Numbered from the stretch's first letter, positions 18,861-28,589 are shown. The stretch is DNA of 37,551 nt from an uncultured Rhodopila sp. (GCA_903851415.1 CAINOE010000023.1:1-37551), one strand, 5' to 3'. A program made the numbers and translations. Notes: generated by a model from the sequence alone, not told the origin.

Positions 18861-20177
18861 TCACGTTCTCACGGCCCGTGGGCCGGCAACGGCGTCCAAT
18901 TCCGCGTTTGTAATCGGTTCGGCGCGAATGACAACAAGATATGCGAGTGCCGATACAAGCCCGATCGCCGCAGCCGCCAGCAGGGCGGGGACGAAGCTGC
19001 CGGTAGCCTGCACGATAAATCCGGTGATCGTCGGCGCCAGCGCGCCGCCGAGATAACCGCCGAAATTCTGGATCGCGCCGAGCGAGGCGGTGCAATGCGC
19101 CGGTGCGGCGACCGACGACAGCGCCCAGGACATCCCGCTGGCTGAGGCGCCAAACATCAGCGCGCCGGAGATCGCGGCGACGGCGACGAAATCGCTGGAT
19201 GATTCCGCGGCGACGACGGTAAAGCCGACCATGCCGAGCAATCCGGCGATGACGGGGATTTTGCGGCTGTTGACGGGTGAAAAGCCGCGCCGCATCAGGA
19301 AATCTGCGATCCACCCGCCGCCTATGCTGCCGGCGACGCCGAACGCGAACGGGATGGCGGCGATCAGGCCGGTTTTCGGGATCGACATGTGCCGCTGCAA
19401 TTCCAGATAGCCGGGCAGCCAGGCGAGGTACAGCCAGTTGATGTAGACCACGCCGAAGAACCCCAGCACCAGCCCCCAGGTCGTACGGAAGCGGAACAGT
19501 CCGAGCCACTCGGACAGCCGCACCTGGTTATAGGTGCGGGTTTCCTCGCCGTCGGTCAGGTAGCGGCGTTCGTCTTCGGTGAAGTGCTCCTCCGCGGGGT
19601 CGCGATAGAGCAGGAACCAGACCGCGGCGACGGCCAGTCCGGCGATACCCATCACCACGAACATCCAGCGCCAGCCGAAGCCGATCATCAGGGCCGTCAG
19701 TATCGGTGGCGCAATGGCCGGGCCGAGGGACGAGGTGCAGTTCCATGTGCCCGTCGCGAGCCCGCGGTCGCGGACGTTGTACCAGTCTCGCACGACGCGG
19801 ACGGCGGAGGAGAACATCGGCGCCTCGCCGAGGCCGAGGAACACGCGGGCGATCGAGAACTGCCAGAACGAGGTGACGAACCCGGCCGCCGCCTGTGCGA
19901 TCGACCACAGCGCGAGTCCGGCACCGAGCAGCCGGTGCGGGCCGACGCGATCGACCAGCGCACCGCCGGGCAGTTGCGCGAACGCATAAGCCCAGAGGAA
20001 GGCCGACAGCAGCAGCCCCATGTCGGCGATCGACAGCCCGAGTTCCTGGCGGATCAGCGGATTGGCGATCGAGAGGGTGGAGCGGTCGAGGTAATTCAAG
20101 GTGCCCGCAACGACCAGCATGATCAGGGCGGTGCGTTGTTTCCGCCGGATATTGGCGGGCGCGATTGGTTTTGGCAT
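18861..20177 (-). CDS. MFS transporter, anion:cation symporter (ACS)-like
   Basis: A 438-residue, 12-helix major facilitator. The ACS flavour is seen in TLNYLDRSTLSIANPLI near the N-terminus, GGALVDRVGPHRLL (loop 2-3 motif) and FLGLGEAPMFSSAVRVVRDW. Such carriers import organic anions such as hexuronates, phthalate, tartrate or glycerate; the substrate here is unknown. The ATG at 20177 has GGGAGGAC 4 nt upstream. Carbonic anhydrase follows with a one-base gap. The gene is divergent from the epoxide hydrolase, with a palindromic repeat between. Confidence 0.92.
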   Translation of the reverse strand: MPKPIAPANIRRKQRTALIMLVVAGTLNYLDRSTLSIANPLIRQELGLSIADMGLLLSAFLWAYAFAQLPGGALVDRVGPHRLLGAGLALWSIAQAAAGFVTSFWQFSIARVFLGLGEAPMFSSAVRVVRDWYNVRDRGLATGTWNCTSSLGPAIAPPILTALMIGFGWRWMFVVMGIAGLAVAAVWFLLYRDPAEEHFTEDERRYLTDGEETRTYNQVRLSEWLGLFRFRTTWGLVLGFFGVVYINWLYLAWLPGYLELQRHMSIPKTGLIAAIPFAFGVAGSIGGGWIADFLMRRGFSPVNSRKIPVIAGLLGMVGFTVVAAESSSDFVAVAAISGALMFGASASGMSWALSSVAAPAHCTASLGAIQNFGGYLGGALAPTITGFIVQATGSFVPALLAAAAIGLVSALAYLVVIRAEPITNAELDAVAGPRAVRT

Positions 20178-20300
20178 GGACGTCCTCCCGGGACTTTGCT
20201 TTGGCAGACGATGATAGGGACGGACGGGTCGTGCCGGAAGGTATCACGGGTAGTTGAAGGCGACCGGCAAGTGCGGGCGAGGCACGACGTTCTCCCCATT

Positions 20301-20380
20301 CGTCATGGCCCGGCTAGGTCCGGGCCACCTGTCGCGGCACCGTGCTGGGATAGGTGGCCCGGACTAGCCGGGCCATGACG
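20301..20380. repeat. REP-like palindrome, copy 2
   Basis: Arms 20301-20330 and 20352-20380 are complementary, with one bulged G in the left arm. The arm sequence gtcatggcccggct...ccgggccacct is the same family as 4204-4273. It lies in the 234-bp divergent intergenic region. Confidence 0.85.
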
Positions 20381-20411
20381 AACAACACGATGACAAAAGA
20401 GGCAAACCGTA

Positions 20412-21560
20412 ATGACGCCGACGCAGTTTACTCTCTCCATTCCCGAACAGCACCTTGCCGATCTGCGGGCGCGGCTGGCGCTGACCCGGTTTCCCGATCA
20501 GGCGCCGGACGCACCCTGGGCCTACGGCACCGACCTGGATTACATGAAATCGCTCATCTTCTACTGGCGGAACCAGTTCGACTGGCGGGCGCAGGAAGCG
20601 GAGTTGAACGCCTTCCCCCAGTTCCGGGTCTCGCTGCCCGGTGTGGACCTGCATTACCTGCATGTGCCCGGGCAGGGGCCATCGCCGATGCCTCTGCTGC
20701 TGATGCACGGCTGGCCCGGCTCGGTGTTCGAGTTCCTCGACATCATTCCCCGCCTGACCGATCCCGCCCGTTTCGGTGGCGATCCGGCCGACGCGTTCAC
20801 CGTGGTGGCGCCGTCGCTGCCCGGCTACGGCCTGTCCTTCAGGCCGGGGCAGAAACGGTTCAATATCGAGGAGATCGCCGCGCGCTTTTCCATCCTGATG
20901 ACGGACGTCCTGGGCTACGAACGCTACGGCGCGCAGGGTGGAGACTACGGTGCCTTCACTGCCTCCCGCCTGGGCCATGCCCATGCGGACCAGGTGATCG
21001 GCATTCACATCAACCTGTTGACCGTCCGGCGCGACGGTCCTCCGCCGCCGAACCCCACAGAGGCGGAACGGCGCTATTTCGCGGAACTCGCCGAGTGGCT
21101 GAAGGAGGAAACCGGCTACCAATGGATCCAGGGCACCAAGCCGCAAACCCTGGCCTACGCCCTGACGGATTCTCCCGCCGGCCTGGCCGCCTGGATCGCG
21201 GAGAAGTTCCGGACCTGGACCGACTGCGGCGGCGACCCGGAAACCGCCGTCAGCCGCGACCGCCTGCTGGCGAATATTTCATTATACTGGTTCACCGGCG
21301 CCATCGGCTCCTCGTTCTGGCCGTATTACGCACGGATGCACGGCGGGTGGCCGATACCGAGCGGCGGGACGGTCGATGTGCCGGTGGGTTACTGTGAGTT
21401 TCCGAAGGAGATCATCCGTCCGCCGCGGTCCGTGGCGGAACGGCTGTACACCGGCATCCGCCGCTGGACCGTCATGCCGCGCGGCGGCCACTTCGCCGCG
21501 ATGGAACAGCCTGAGGCGCTGGCGGCGGAGGTGGCGGCGTTCTTCCGCGCATTGCGATAG
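20412..21560 (+). CDS. epoxide hydrolase (alpha/beta hydrolase with EHN domain)
   Basis: A 382-residue soluble enzyme that should open an epoxide to a diol. The N-terminal part (about 1-110) is the epoxide hydrolase N-terminal domain. HGWPG (99-103) supplies the oxyanion hole, D178 in GGDYG is the nucleophile and H360 in MPRGGHFAAME is the general base. Conserved PSLPGYGLS is also present. This is the microsomal-type layout common in bacteria. The substrate is not evident. The second MFS gene begins 79 bp downstream on the same strand, so joint transcription is possible. Confidence 0.92.
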   Translation: MTPTQFTLSIPEQHLADLRARLALTRFPDQAPDAPWAYGTDLDYMKSLIFYWRNQFDWRAQEAELNAFPQFRVSLPGVDLHYLHVPGQGPSPMPLLLMHGWPGSVFEFLDIIPRLTDPARFGGDPADAFTVVAPSLPGYGLSFRPGQKRFNIEEIAARFSILMTDVLGYERYGAQGGDYGAFTASRLGHAHADQVIGIHINLLTVRRDGPPPPNPTEAERRYFAELAEWLKEETGYQWIQGTKPQTLAYALTDSPAGLAAWIAEKFRTWTDCGGDPETAVSRDRLLANISLYWFTGAIGSSFWPYYARMHGGWPIPSGGTVDVPVGYCEFPKEIIRPPRSVAERLYTGIRRWTVMPRGGHFAAMEQPEALAAEVAAFFRALR

Positions 21561-21639
21561 TCCCCCGGCTTGCCAGCACCGGACGTCGCGTGCAGGGTCG
21601 CACCAAGGCCCGGCACAGGGCGCCGCTTGGGAGGACGAC

Positions 21640-22950
21640 ATGCTGCAAACGAAGACGGCGCCCGCTGACACGGCGGTCGCCGCGCCGCACGGGCACTACC
21701 GGTGGGTCATCATCGGTCTTCTGTTCGTCATTACGACGATCAACTACATGGATCGCAACCTGCTCGGCGTGCTGAAGCCGACGATCCAGGGCGATCTGCA
21801 CTTCAACGAAACCGAATACGGACAGATCGTCTTCGCCTTCAGCATGGCCTACGCCGCCGGCTACGCCAGCATGGGCGCTTTCACCGACAAGGTCGGCGTG
21901 CGCATCGGCCTCGCCGTCGCGGCGATGATCTGGTGCGCGGCTTCTGCGGCGCACGGTCTGGTCACCGGTGTGACCGGCTTCATCTTCGCCCGGATCGCGC
22001 TCGGGATTGGCGAGGGCGGCAATTTCCCGACCTGCATCAAGTCCGTCGCCACATGGTTTCCGGTGCGGGACCGCGCCCTCGCCACGGGAATTTTCAACTC
22101 CGGCAGCAACGTGGGCGGGCTGGTGGCGCCGCTGATCGCGGCATTCGTTACTTCGCTATGGGGCTGGCAGGCGGCATTCTACGTCACCGGCCTGATCGGC
22201 TTTGTTTGGGTTGCGTTCTGGTGGGCGATGTATCGCGCGCCGGAGGAGCATCCCGGGGTTTCGGCTGCGGAACTGGCGTATATCCACAGCGATCAGGACG
22301 TGCCGGCCAAGCCGATAGCGTGGTCCCGGTTGCTGCGGTATCCGGGGACCTGGACGTATATCATCGGGGCCGTGCTGACCAATCCGGTCTGGTGGTTCTA
22401 TAACAACTGGGTGCCGAGCTTCCTGTTCTCGAAATACCACGTCAACCTGATGGCGCTCGGGCTGCCGCTGGTGGTGATCTACCTGATGACGGATGTCGGC
22501 TCGATCTTCGGCGGCTGGGTGTCCGGGCGGTTCATCAAGGCGGGTTTAGGCGTATTCACCTCCCGCAAGCTGGCCTTGCTGGGTTGCGCGCTGTGCACGG
22601 TGCCGGTGTTCATGGCGCCTGCCGCCGATTCGATCTGGGTTTCGGTTCTGCTCATCGGTCTGGCGATGGCGGCGCATCAGGGGTTTTCGGCGAACCTGTT
22701 CACCATGGTTTCGGATACGATGCCAAGAGGCGCGGTGGCCGGGGCGGTCGGCCTGGGCGGCGGCATCAGTTCAATACTGAGCGGGTTTTCGGCGATCTTC
22801 GTCGGGCGGCTGCTGGATGCAACGCATAACAACTACACGCTGCTGTTTTTTATCGGAGCGGCGGCCTACGTGGTGGCGACGCTGGCGATCCATTTCCTGC
22901 TGCCCGGGCACCGCAGCGAGCTGATCGGGTCCATGGCGGCTGCGGAATAG
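21640..22950 (+). CDS. MFS transporter, hexuronate (ExuT)-like
   Basis: A 436-residue major facilitator. The ATG at 21640 with GGGAGGAC just upstream sets the start; the frame stays open further upstream but that part has no membrane helix. Typical ACS/ExuT stretches are TTINYMDRNLLGVLKPTI, GAFTDKVGVRIGL and ARIALGIGEGGNFPTCIK. Relatives carry hexuronates or similar sugar acids with protons. No hexuronate catabolic gene is nearby, so the substrate is open. It follows an epoxide hydrolase. Confidence 0.92.
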   Translation: MLQTKTAPADTAVAAPHGHYRWVIIGLLFVITTINYMDRNLLGVLKPTIQGDLHFNETEYGQIVFAFSMAYAAGYASMGAFTDKVGVRIGLAVAAMIWCAASAAHGLVTGVTGFIFARIALGIGEGGNFPTCIKSVATWFPVRDRALATGIFNSGSNVGGLVAPLIAAFVTSLWGWQAAFYVTGLIGFVWVAFWWAMYRAPEEHPGVSAAELAYIHSDQDVPAKPIAWSRLLRYPGTWTYIIGAVLTNPVWWFYNNWVPSFLFSKYHVNLMALGLPLVVIYLMTDVGSIFGGWVSGRFIKAGLGVFTSRKLALLGCALCTVPVFMAPAADSIWVSVLLIGLAMAAHQGFSANLFTMVSDTMPRGAVAGAVGLGGGISSILSGFSAIFVGRLLDATHNNYTLLFFIGAAAYVVATLAIHFLLPGHRSELIGSMAAAE

Positions 22951-23008
22951 CGCGGGGGGCGAACCTCGGGTAGAGCAAGCGCGAAACGTCAGCGACTGTC
23001 CATCCCGC

Positions 23009-23803
23009 ATGAAAACCGTCACCTTCTCCGCCGACGATTTTGGCCTCACGGACTCCGTCAACGAAGGCATCGAGCGTGCCCACCGCGACGGCGTCCTCCA
23101 GGCTGCCAGCCTGATGGTCGCCGCCCCCGCGGCGGCCGACGCCGTGCGCCGCGCCCGCGCCAATCCAACGCTCCGTGTCGGCCTGCACCTGGTGGTTATC
23201 GAGGGTCCCGCCATCCTGCCGCCCGCCGCGATCCCCGGTCTCGTGGACGCGGCCGGCATGTTCCCCTCCGGCCAGCTTCGCCTCGGCATCGACTATTTCT
23301 TCCGCCCGCGCATCCGCCGCCAACTCGCAGACGAAATCCGCGCGCAATTCGCGGCCTTCGCCGCCACCGGCCTGAGGCTGGACCACGCCAACGCCCACAA
23401 GCACATGCACCTCCACCCGACCGTGGGGGCGATGATGCTGCGCATCGGCCACGAATACGGGCTGGACCGCATCCGCATCCCCGCCGAACCTCCCGCCGTG
23501 CTGGCCCGCTGCGGCACGCGCGCCGGCCTCGGCGACGCGGTGTTGTACCGCTGGACAAACGTCCTTCGCAGGCAGGCCAGAGCCGCCGGGGTTGCGACCA
23601 ACGACCATTGCTTCGGCCTGGCCTGGAGCGGCCATATGACAACCGAACGCATCCGCCGCCTGCTGGCCAACCTGCCGGACGGCGACAGCGAAATCTACTT
23701 CCATCCGGCGGCAAGGCGCGACGCGGTGCTGGAACGGCTGATGCCGGAGTATGAGCACGACGCCGAACTCGCCGCCCTGCTGGAGGCCGCAACAATCGCC
23801 TGA
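23009..23803 (+). CDS. hpnK: ChbG/YdjC family deacetylase, hopanoid-associated HpnK
   Basis: A 264-residue YdjC-type carbohydrate deacetylase. Metal-site residues are D9/D10 (FSADDFG), H60 (VGLHL) and the His cluster HANAHKHMHLHP (126-137). The N-terminus FSADDFGLTDSVNEGIERAH and the length match HpnK, which is encoded in hopanoid clusters and thought to act on hopanoid side-chain sugars. No other hpn gene is in this window, so the specific name rests on sequence resemblance. It starts at ATG 23009 with no strong ribosome-binding site. Confidence 0.85.
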   Translation: MKTVTFSADDFGLTDSVNEGIERAHRDGVLQAASLMVAAPAAADAVRRARANPTLRVGLHLVVIEGPAILPPAAIPGLVDAAGMFPSGQLRLGIDYFFRPRIRRQLADEIRAQFAAFAATGLRLDHANAHKHMHLHPTVGAMMLRIGHEYGLDRIRIPAEPPAVLARCGTRAGLGDAVLYRWTNVLRRQARAAGVATNDHCFGLAWSGHMTTERIRRLLANLPDGDSEIYFHPAARRDAVLERLMPEYEHDAELAALLEAATIA

Positions 23804-23856
23804 CCCCCTCTTGCCGTTGCTGCAACAAACCGGCACATTGGCAGTCCGACAGGGAC

Positions 23857-24531
23857 GTGGCGCAGGAGACCGGATTGGCTAAGGCTGCCGCACAGAAGCA
23901 GGGCGCCGCGTCAGGCGTGCTCTGTCTCAAGATTACGTTGCGTCACGTCAAACCGCCGATATGGCGCCGCGTCCTGATGCCCGGCGGCATGACCCTGGCC
24001 GACCTGCACCTGGCGATCCAGGCGGTCATGGGATGGGGCGACAGCCATCTGCACGCCTTCGACATCAATGGCGAGCAATACGGCGACCCGACGACGACGG
24101 ATGATGTCGCCAGCGAGCGCCGGCTGACGCTGAGCACGCTGGCCAGAAATGGGGTCACGCGTTTCACCTACACGTACGACTTTGGCGACGACTGGGAACA
24201 CGACATTCTGATCGAGAAGGCGCCGCCCGCCCATTCCGCGAAAGCCTTTCCGGCCTGCATTGGCGGCAAGCGCAACTGTCCGCCCGAGGATTGCGGCGGC
24301 GCCTGGGGCTACGCGGAACTGCTGCCCATCCTGGCCGATCCGGCGAATCCCCGTCACGACGAGATGCGAGAATGGCTCGGCGAGGACTTCGACCCGGAGG
24401 CGTTTTCGGTGGAGGACGCCGATACAAGTCTGGCGGCGTTCTTCGCCCGGAAGGAACCGGCGGCGGATGCGGAATTGGACCTTCCGGCCCCGGCGCCCCG
24501 GCGGAAACGCCGGGCTGTTCCCCCGGCATAA
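23857..24531 (+). CDS. plasmid pRiA4b ORF-3-like protein
   Basis: A 224-residue protein of the PRiA4_ORF3 family. Family marks are LKITLRHVKPPIWRRVLMPG, followed by LHLAIQAVMGW and YDFGDDWEHDILIE. A cysteine-containing block follows (CIGGKRNCPPEDCGG), typical of the family. The GTG at 23857 has AGGGAC 4 nt upstream. The tail is Pro/Ala/Arg-rich. Members occur on plasmids, next to some insertion sequences and on chromosomes; the function is unknown. No transposase is adjacent here. Confidence 0.9.
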   Translation: MAQETGLAKAAAQKQGAASGVLCLKITLRHVKPPIWRRVLMPGGMTLADLHLAIQAVMGWGDSHLHAFDINGEQYGDPTTTDDVASERRLTLSTLARNGVTRFTYTYDFGDDWEHDILIEKAPPAHSAKAFPACIGGKRNCPPEDCGGAWGYAELLPILADPANPRHDEMREWLGEDFDPEAFSVEDADTSLAAFFARKEPAADAELDLPAPAPRRKRRAVPPA

Positions 24532-24628
24532 CCAAAACACGCGGCCCGATTGCGAGCACCCCTGCGGCGGATTATGAACGCTGCATCATAATCAGGCCCG
24601 CCGGACCGCGCGCCAGGGAGACGCCGCC

Positions 24629-26260
24629 ATGACCAGCCCGTACGACCAAATGCCGAAGAACGAAGCGAATTATGCACCTCTGACGCCGCTGACCTTCATT
24701 GAGCGGGCGGCATACGTCTACCCGGACAAACTATCGGTCATCCATGGCGATGTGCGCTTTACCTGGAAGCAGACCTACACCCGGTGCCGCCGCCTGGCCT
24801 CCGCGTTGTCGCTGCATGGCATCGGCAAGAACGACACCGTCGCGGTGATGGTGCCGAACACGCCACCGATGGTCGAAGCCGCGTTCGGCATCCCGATGTG
24901 CGGCGCGGTGCTGAATACGCTGAACACCCGGCTCGACGCCCAGACCATCGCGTTCATGCTGAAGCACGGTGAGGCGAAGGCGCTGATCACCGACCGCGAG
25001 TTCTCCCCGGTCATGGAAGAGGCTCTGGCGCTGCTGGAGACGAAGCCGCTGGTGATCGACATCGACGACCCCGCCTGGTCCGGCGGCAAGCTGCTGGGCG
25101 AGACGACCTACGAGGCGTTCCTGGCCGGAGGCGATCCGGACTACGCCTGGCAGAACCCGGGCGACGAGTGGGACGCCATTGCGCTGAACTATACGTCAGG
25201 CACCACCGGCGACCCGAAGGGCGTGGTCTACCACCATCGCGGCGCGCATCTGAACGCGATCAGCAACATCCTGAACTGGGGGATGCAGCAGCACGCGGTG
25301 TATCTGTGGACGCTGCCGATGTTTCACTGCAACGGCTGGTGCTTCCCCTGGACGGTGGCCGAGCGGGCCGGGATCAATGTCTGCCTGCGCCGGATCGACG
25401 CGAAATCGGTGCTGGACGCCATCCGCGACCATGAAGTGACGCATATGTGCGGCGCGCCGATAGTCTACGCCATGCTGATCAACGCGCCGAAGGAGCAGCG
25501 GGAGGAGATTACTCACCGCATCGCCGGGCAGGTGGCCGGCGCGGCGCCTCCCGCGGCGATTATTGAAGGAGCAGATCAAATCGGTATAGAACTGACGCAT
25601 GTGTATGGTCTGACCGAGGTCTACGGGCCGGCCAGCGTCTGCTCCAAGCACGAATCCTGGGCGTTCCTGCCGATCGAGCGGAAAGCCGAACGGAACGGCC
25701 GGCAAGGCGTGCGGACGCCGTTGCAGGAGGCGATGGCGGTGCTGAATCCGGAAACGATGGAGTCCGTGCCGTGGGACGGCGAAACCATGGGCGAGATCAT
25801 GTTCCGCGGCAACATCACCATGAAAGGCTACCTGAAGAACCCCTCCGCCACGGACAAGGCGTTCGAGGGCGGCTGGTTCCATACCGGCGACCTCGCGGTG
25901 ATGCAGCCGGACGGGTATGCGAAGATCCGCGACCGGTCGAAGGACATCATCATCTCCGGCGGCGAGAATATATCGTCGATCGAGGTCGAGGATACGCTGT
26001 ACCGGCATCCGGCGGTGCTGAGCGCGGCGGTGGTGGCGCAGCCGGACGAGAAATGGGGCGAGACCCCGTGCGCTTTCATCGAGCTGAAGGTCGGAGCGAC
26101 CGCCACGGCGGATGAACTGCGGGATTTCTGCCGCGAGCACATGGCCCGGTTCAAGGTCCCGAAGACGTTCGTGTTCCGGGAGATCCCGAAGACGTCGACG
26201 GGGAAGATCCAGAAGTTCGTGCTGCGCGAGCTTGCAAAGTCTGCGTCGGCGATCGAGTAG
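24629..26260 (+). CDS. acyl-CoA synthetase (medium/long-chain, DmdB-like)
   Basis: A 543-residue AMP-forming acyl-CoA ligase. Motifs are YTSGTTGDPKG (188-198), HVYGLTEVYGP, TGDLAVMQPDGYAKIRDRSK and catalytic K526 in STGKIQKFVLREL. The segment LPMFHCNGWCFPWTVAERAG and the opening YAPLTPLTFIERAA resemble the group that includes 3-methylmercaptopropionyl-CoA ligase DmdB and related fatty-acyl ligases; the real acid is not known. The ATG at 24629 has GGGAGAC 7 nt upstream. Unlike the synthetase at 2373, its phosphate loop is canonical. Confidence 0.93.
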   Translation: MTSPYDQMPKNEANYAPLTPLTFIERAAYVYPDKLSVIHGDVRFTWKQTYTRCRRLASALSLHGIGKNDTVAVMVPNTPPMVEAAFGIPMCGAVLNTLNTRLDAQTIAFMLKHGEAKALITDREFSPVMEEALALLETKPLVIDIDDPAWSGGKLLGETTYEAFLAGGDPDYAWQNPGDEWDAIALNYTSGTTGDPKGVVYHHRGAHLNAISNILNWGMQQHAVYLWTLPMFHCNGWCFPWTVAERAGINVCLRRIDAKSVLDAIRDHEVTHMCGAPIVYAMLINAPKEQREEITHRIAGQVAGAAPPAAIIEGADQIGIELTHVYGLTEVYGPASVCSKHESWAFLPIERKAERNGRQGVRTPLQEAMAVLNPETMESVPWDGETMGEIMFRGNITMKGYLKNPSATDKAFEGGWFHTGDLAVMQPDGYAKIRDRSKDIIISGGENISSIEVEDTLYRHPAVLSAAVVAQPDEKWGETPCAFIELKVGATATADELRDFCREHMARFKVPKTFVFREIPKTSTGKIQKFVLRELAKSASAIE

Positions 26261-26495
26261 GGGCCGGATGGTCGTTCTGCAAATGTCGCGGCCGGACCTG
26301 GCGCCGGCCGCGACACGGCGAGCATCGCCGCGCCTCACACTCTTCAGTTAGCGATCACGGGACTTGGGCCAGCCATAACAGAATAGCAACAAGCAAGCCC
26401 GGCTGGCTCAACGATACTGTTCCGTGCTGGTTTGTGATTTGCATCGTTTGCTCACGGCTGGTCATGATGGCCCGCACTTCAACAGGATCGTCTCC

Positions 26496-27557
26496 ATGTC
26501 GGGCGAAAACACCGGTTTCGTGCCTAACCCGAGCGCATGGACACAACCCCCGCCGCTCGTGCGCCACGCTTATGGTCTGGTCGTCAGGGACCACGGCCTC
26601 GGCACCGCGTTCGGGCTGCTGATGCAAAGCGTGCCCTACGCGCTCGCTCGGTTCGGGATCCTGATGGCCTGGTCGGTCGCCTGCATCATCTGGATCGTGG
26701 TAGCGTTCGGCGGCGCGGCCTGGCTTTCGATCCACGTCGCGCAGGCGTTCGGGGTGGTCTGGCTGATCGCGTGCGTTGTCGGCATCGGATGGTTCTGGGG
26801 CGCGGTCCTACGCTACGCGCTGCACCTGCTGGCCTGCGGCCACGTCGCCGTGCTGACCGAGTTGATCACGCGCGGGCAGGTCGGCAATGGCAACGAGTCG
26901 ATGCTGGCCTACGGCAAGGGCGTGGTGACCCGCCGGTTCGGCGAGGTGAACGTGCTGTTCGGCATGAACATGCTGGTGCGCGGCATCCTCAATGCGTTCC
27001 ACAATACGCTGGACTGGATCGATCAGATGATCCCGATTCCGGGACTGGAGAGCTTGTCCAACCTTGTCACGATCGTTCTGCGTTCGGCGACGCGCTATCT
27101 GGACAAGGTGATCCTGTCCTACAATATCGCGCGCGGCGAGGGCGACCCGTGGGCGGGAGCGCGGGAAGGTCTTGTCTACTACGCGCAGAACGCCAGGCCG
27201 ATACTGATGACGTCCGCCTGGATTGTGGTCCAGGAGAAGCTGCTGACATTTGTGCTGTGGCTTCTGCTGCTGGCGCCCGCTGGCCTGGTGACAGTGATGC
27301 TACCCCACGCGGTGCGTCAAAGCGGTGGTGTCGTCACCGTTCTGATCGCCATCCTTCTGGCCGGGACGTTGCGGTCCGCATTCATCAAGCCGTTGTTCCT
27401 GATCATGATGATGGTGCGCTTCCACGCGCTGGCCGAGAACCAGCCGATAAACCAGGAATGGGACGCGAGGCTCGCCTCGGTATCCGATACGTTCAGTTCG
27501 CTGGGGGCGGGTCCCGTCATGCCGGGAACCCGGAGATTTTGGCCGGGCCGGCCCTGA
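26496..27557 (+). CDS. conserved multi-pass membrane protein of unknown function
   Basis: A 353-residue protein from the ATG at 26496; an upstream TTG/GTG-type start at 26424 is less likely. At least six hydrophobic segments are visible, e.g. WSVACIIWIVVAFGGAAWL and VWLIACVVGIGWFW. A soluble-looking middle contains VVTRRFGEVNVLFG, and GEGDPWAGAREGLVYYAQN precedes the last helices. I recall similar uncharacterised membrane proteins in Proteobacteria with the same EWDARL tail, but I cannot name a function. It may be distantly like choline-transporter-like proteins, which is a guess. Confidence 0.75.
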   Translation: MSGENTGFVPNPSAWTQPPPLVRHAYGLVVRDHGLGTAFGLLMQSVPYALARFGILMAWSVACIIWIVVAFGGAAWLSIHVAQAFGVVWLIACVVGIGWFWGAVLRYALHLLACGHVAVLTELITRGQVGNGNESMLAYGKGVVTRRFGEVNVLFGMNMLVRGILNAFHNTLDWIDQMIPIPGLESLSNLVTIVLRSATRYLDKVILSYNIARGEGDPWAGAREGLVYYAQNARPILMTSAWIVVQEKLLTFVLWLLLLAPAGLVTVMLPHAVRQSGGVVTVLIAILLAGTLRSAFIKPLFLIMMMVRFHALAENQPINQEWDARLASVSDTFSSLGAGPVMPGTRRFWPGRP

Positions 27558-27572
27558 TCGGCGGGGTTGGAA

Positions 27573-28415
27573 CTACTTTTTTCCCGCAGTCCCCCAGACT
27601 GCCGATCCGCGGATTTGGGTCGGGTCGCGCTTTGCCGCCGCCTTGATCCAAACCTCGTCGATACGAGGGGCATCCCGCACCAAAGCCGCCAATCTGGCGT
27701 CCGCCGGCATTGGTTTGTCCGATACCGGCTTGCCGAGCGACAGCCCAACCGTCTTTTCGGACATCTCGTCGATCGCCTTGACGGCCATGGCCGCGCCTCG
27801 CGTCATCTCCAGCGATATCGCCGTTGCCTCTTCCGCGAAGTGGCGCAGATCGCGGGATAGCGCCACCGCCTCCTGACCGGCGGCAAGGCCGTCACAGGTC
27901 AGGACCTCGCTGCGCTCTGCCAGGCTGAAGGCGATAGTCGAGAGAGCGTTGACTGACCGGACGGTTGCGGCGTTCGCCTTGAGGCGTTCGGGCAGCACGG
28001 CCAAGGTCTCGGACAGCGGCCGCAGACGCGCCCGGACTGCGGCAGCGTCCGGCAGGATATCGATGTCCTCAGCCAGTTCTGCGACATCCCGCGAATGCGC
28101 GGCGATGGCGCAGGCGACTTCGCGGCCGATGAGCGCTTCTTCGCCGGCACGCTTCGCGGCGCTGGCGACGTCGGCCGCGAATGTCCTGATGTCGAGGACC
28201 AGAACCTTGCTGTCCCGGCGAAATGCCTCGCCGCCCGCGTGGCTGAGCTCCCAGGAGCGCTCTGCGATAGACTCCGCGCGAACCGCCAGCAGGGTGATCT
28301 TGACGGCTGCGTCCTGCTGGGATCGCATGCGTTCGGAAAGCGCCGCCAGGGCTCGCGAGAGGCCCACCAGGATTTGCCGCTTGGCTGCGACGCGCGGGTC
28401 CGGATGGGCATTCAT
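27573..28415 (-). CDS. Ala-rich helical protein of unknown function
   Basis: A 280-residue soluble protein from the ATG at 28415 (MNAHPDPRVAAKRQILVG). The frame is open to 28472, but those extra codons look spurious. The sequence is almost entirely amphipathic helix, rich in Ala, Arg, Glu and Ser (e.g. GREVACAIAAHSRDVAELAEDI). This recalls the helical bundles of chemotaxis-type signalling proteins, but there is no MCP hairpin, no membrane segment and no enzyme motif. The tail is basic and ends in GTAGKK. It converges on the membrane protein gene with 15 bp between. Confidence 0.65.
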   Translation of the reverse strand: MNAHPDPRVAAKRQILVGLSRALAALSERMRSQQDAAVKITLLAVRAESIAERSWELSHAGGEAFRRDSKVLVLDIRTFAADVASAAKRAGEEALIGREVACAIAAHSRDVAELAEDIDILPDAAAVRARLRPLSETLAVLPERLKANAATVRSVNALSTIAFSLAERSEVLTCDGLAAGQEAVALSRDLRHFAEEATAISLEMTRGAAMAVKAIDEMSEKTVGLSLGKPVSDKPMPADARLAALVRDAPRIDEVWIKAAAKRDPTQIRGSAVWGTAGKK

Positions 28416-28589
28416 CGACAGGTTGGCTCCGGCTTGACAGGCAGATCCCGGGAAGGACCCGCGGCCAGACATTATGGACCACGTACTTTAACAACCGGTT
28501 AATCGAGGTGGCTGTTTTTCTTTGCCCACGACCGCAAGCCTCCGCCCGGCATTCCGGAGGCGGCGGAGGGGCCGATGACCGCCCCTCCC

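Noticed and set aside
18248..20177. cyanate utilisation operon
   Set aside because: Carbonic anhydrase and an MFS carrier are present but there is no cyanase, and the carrier looks ACS-type rather than CynX-type.
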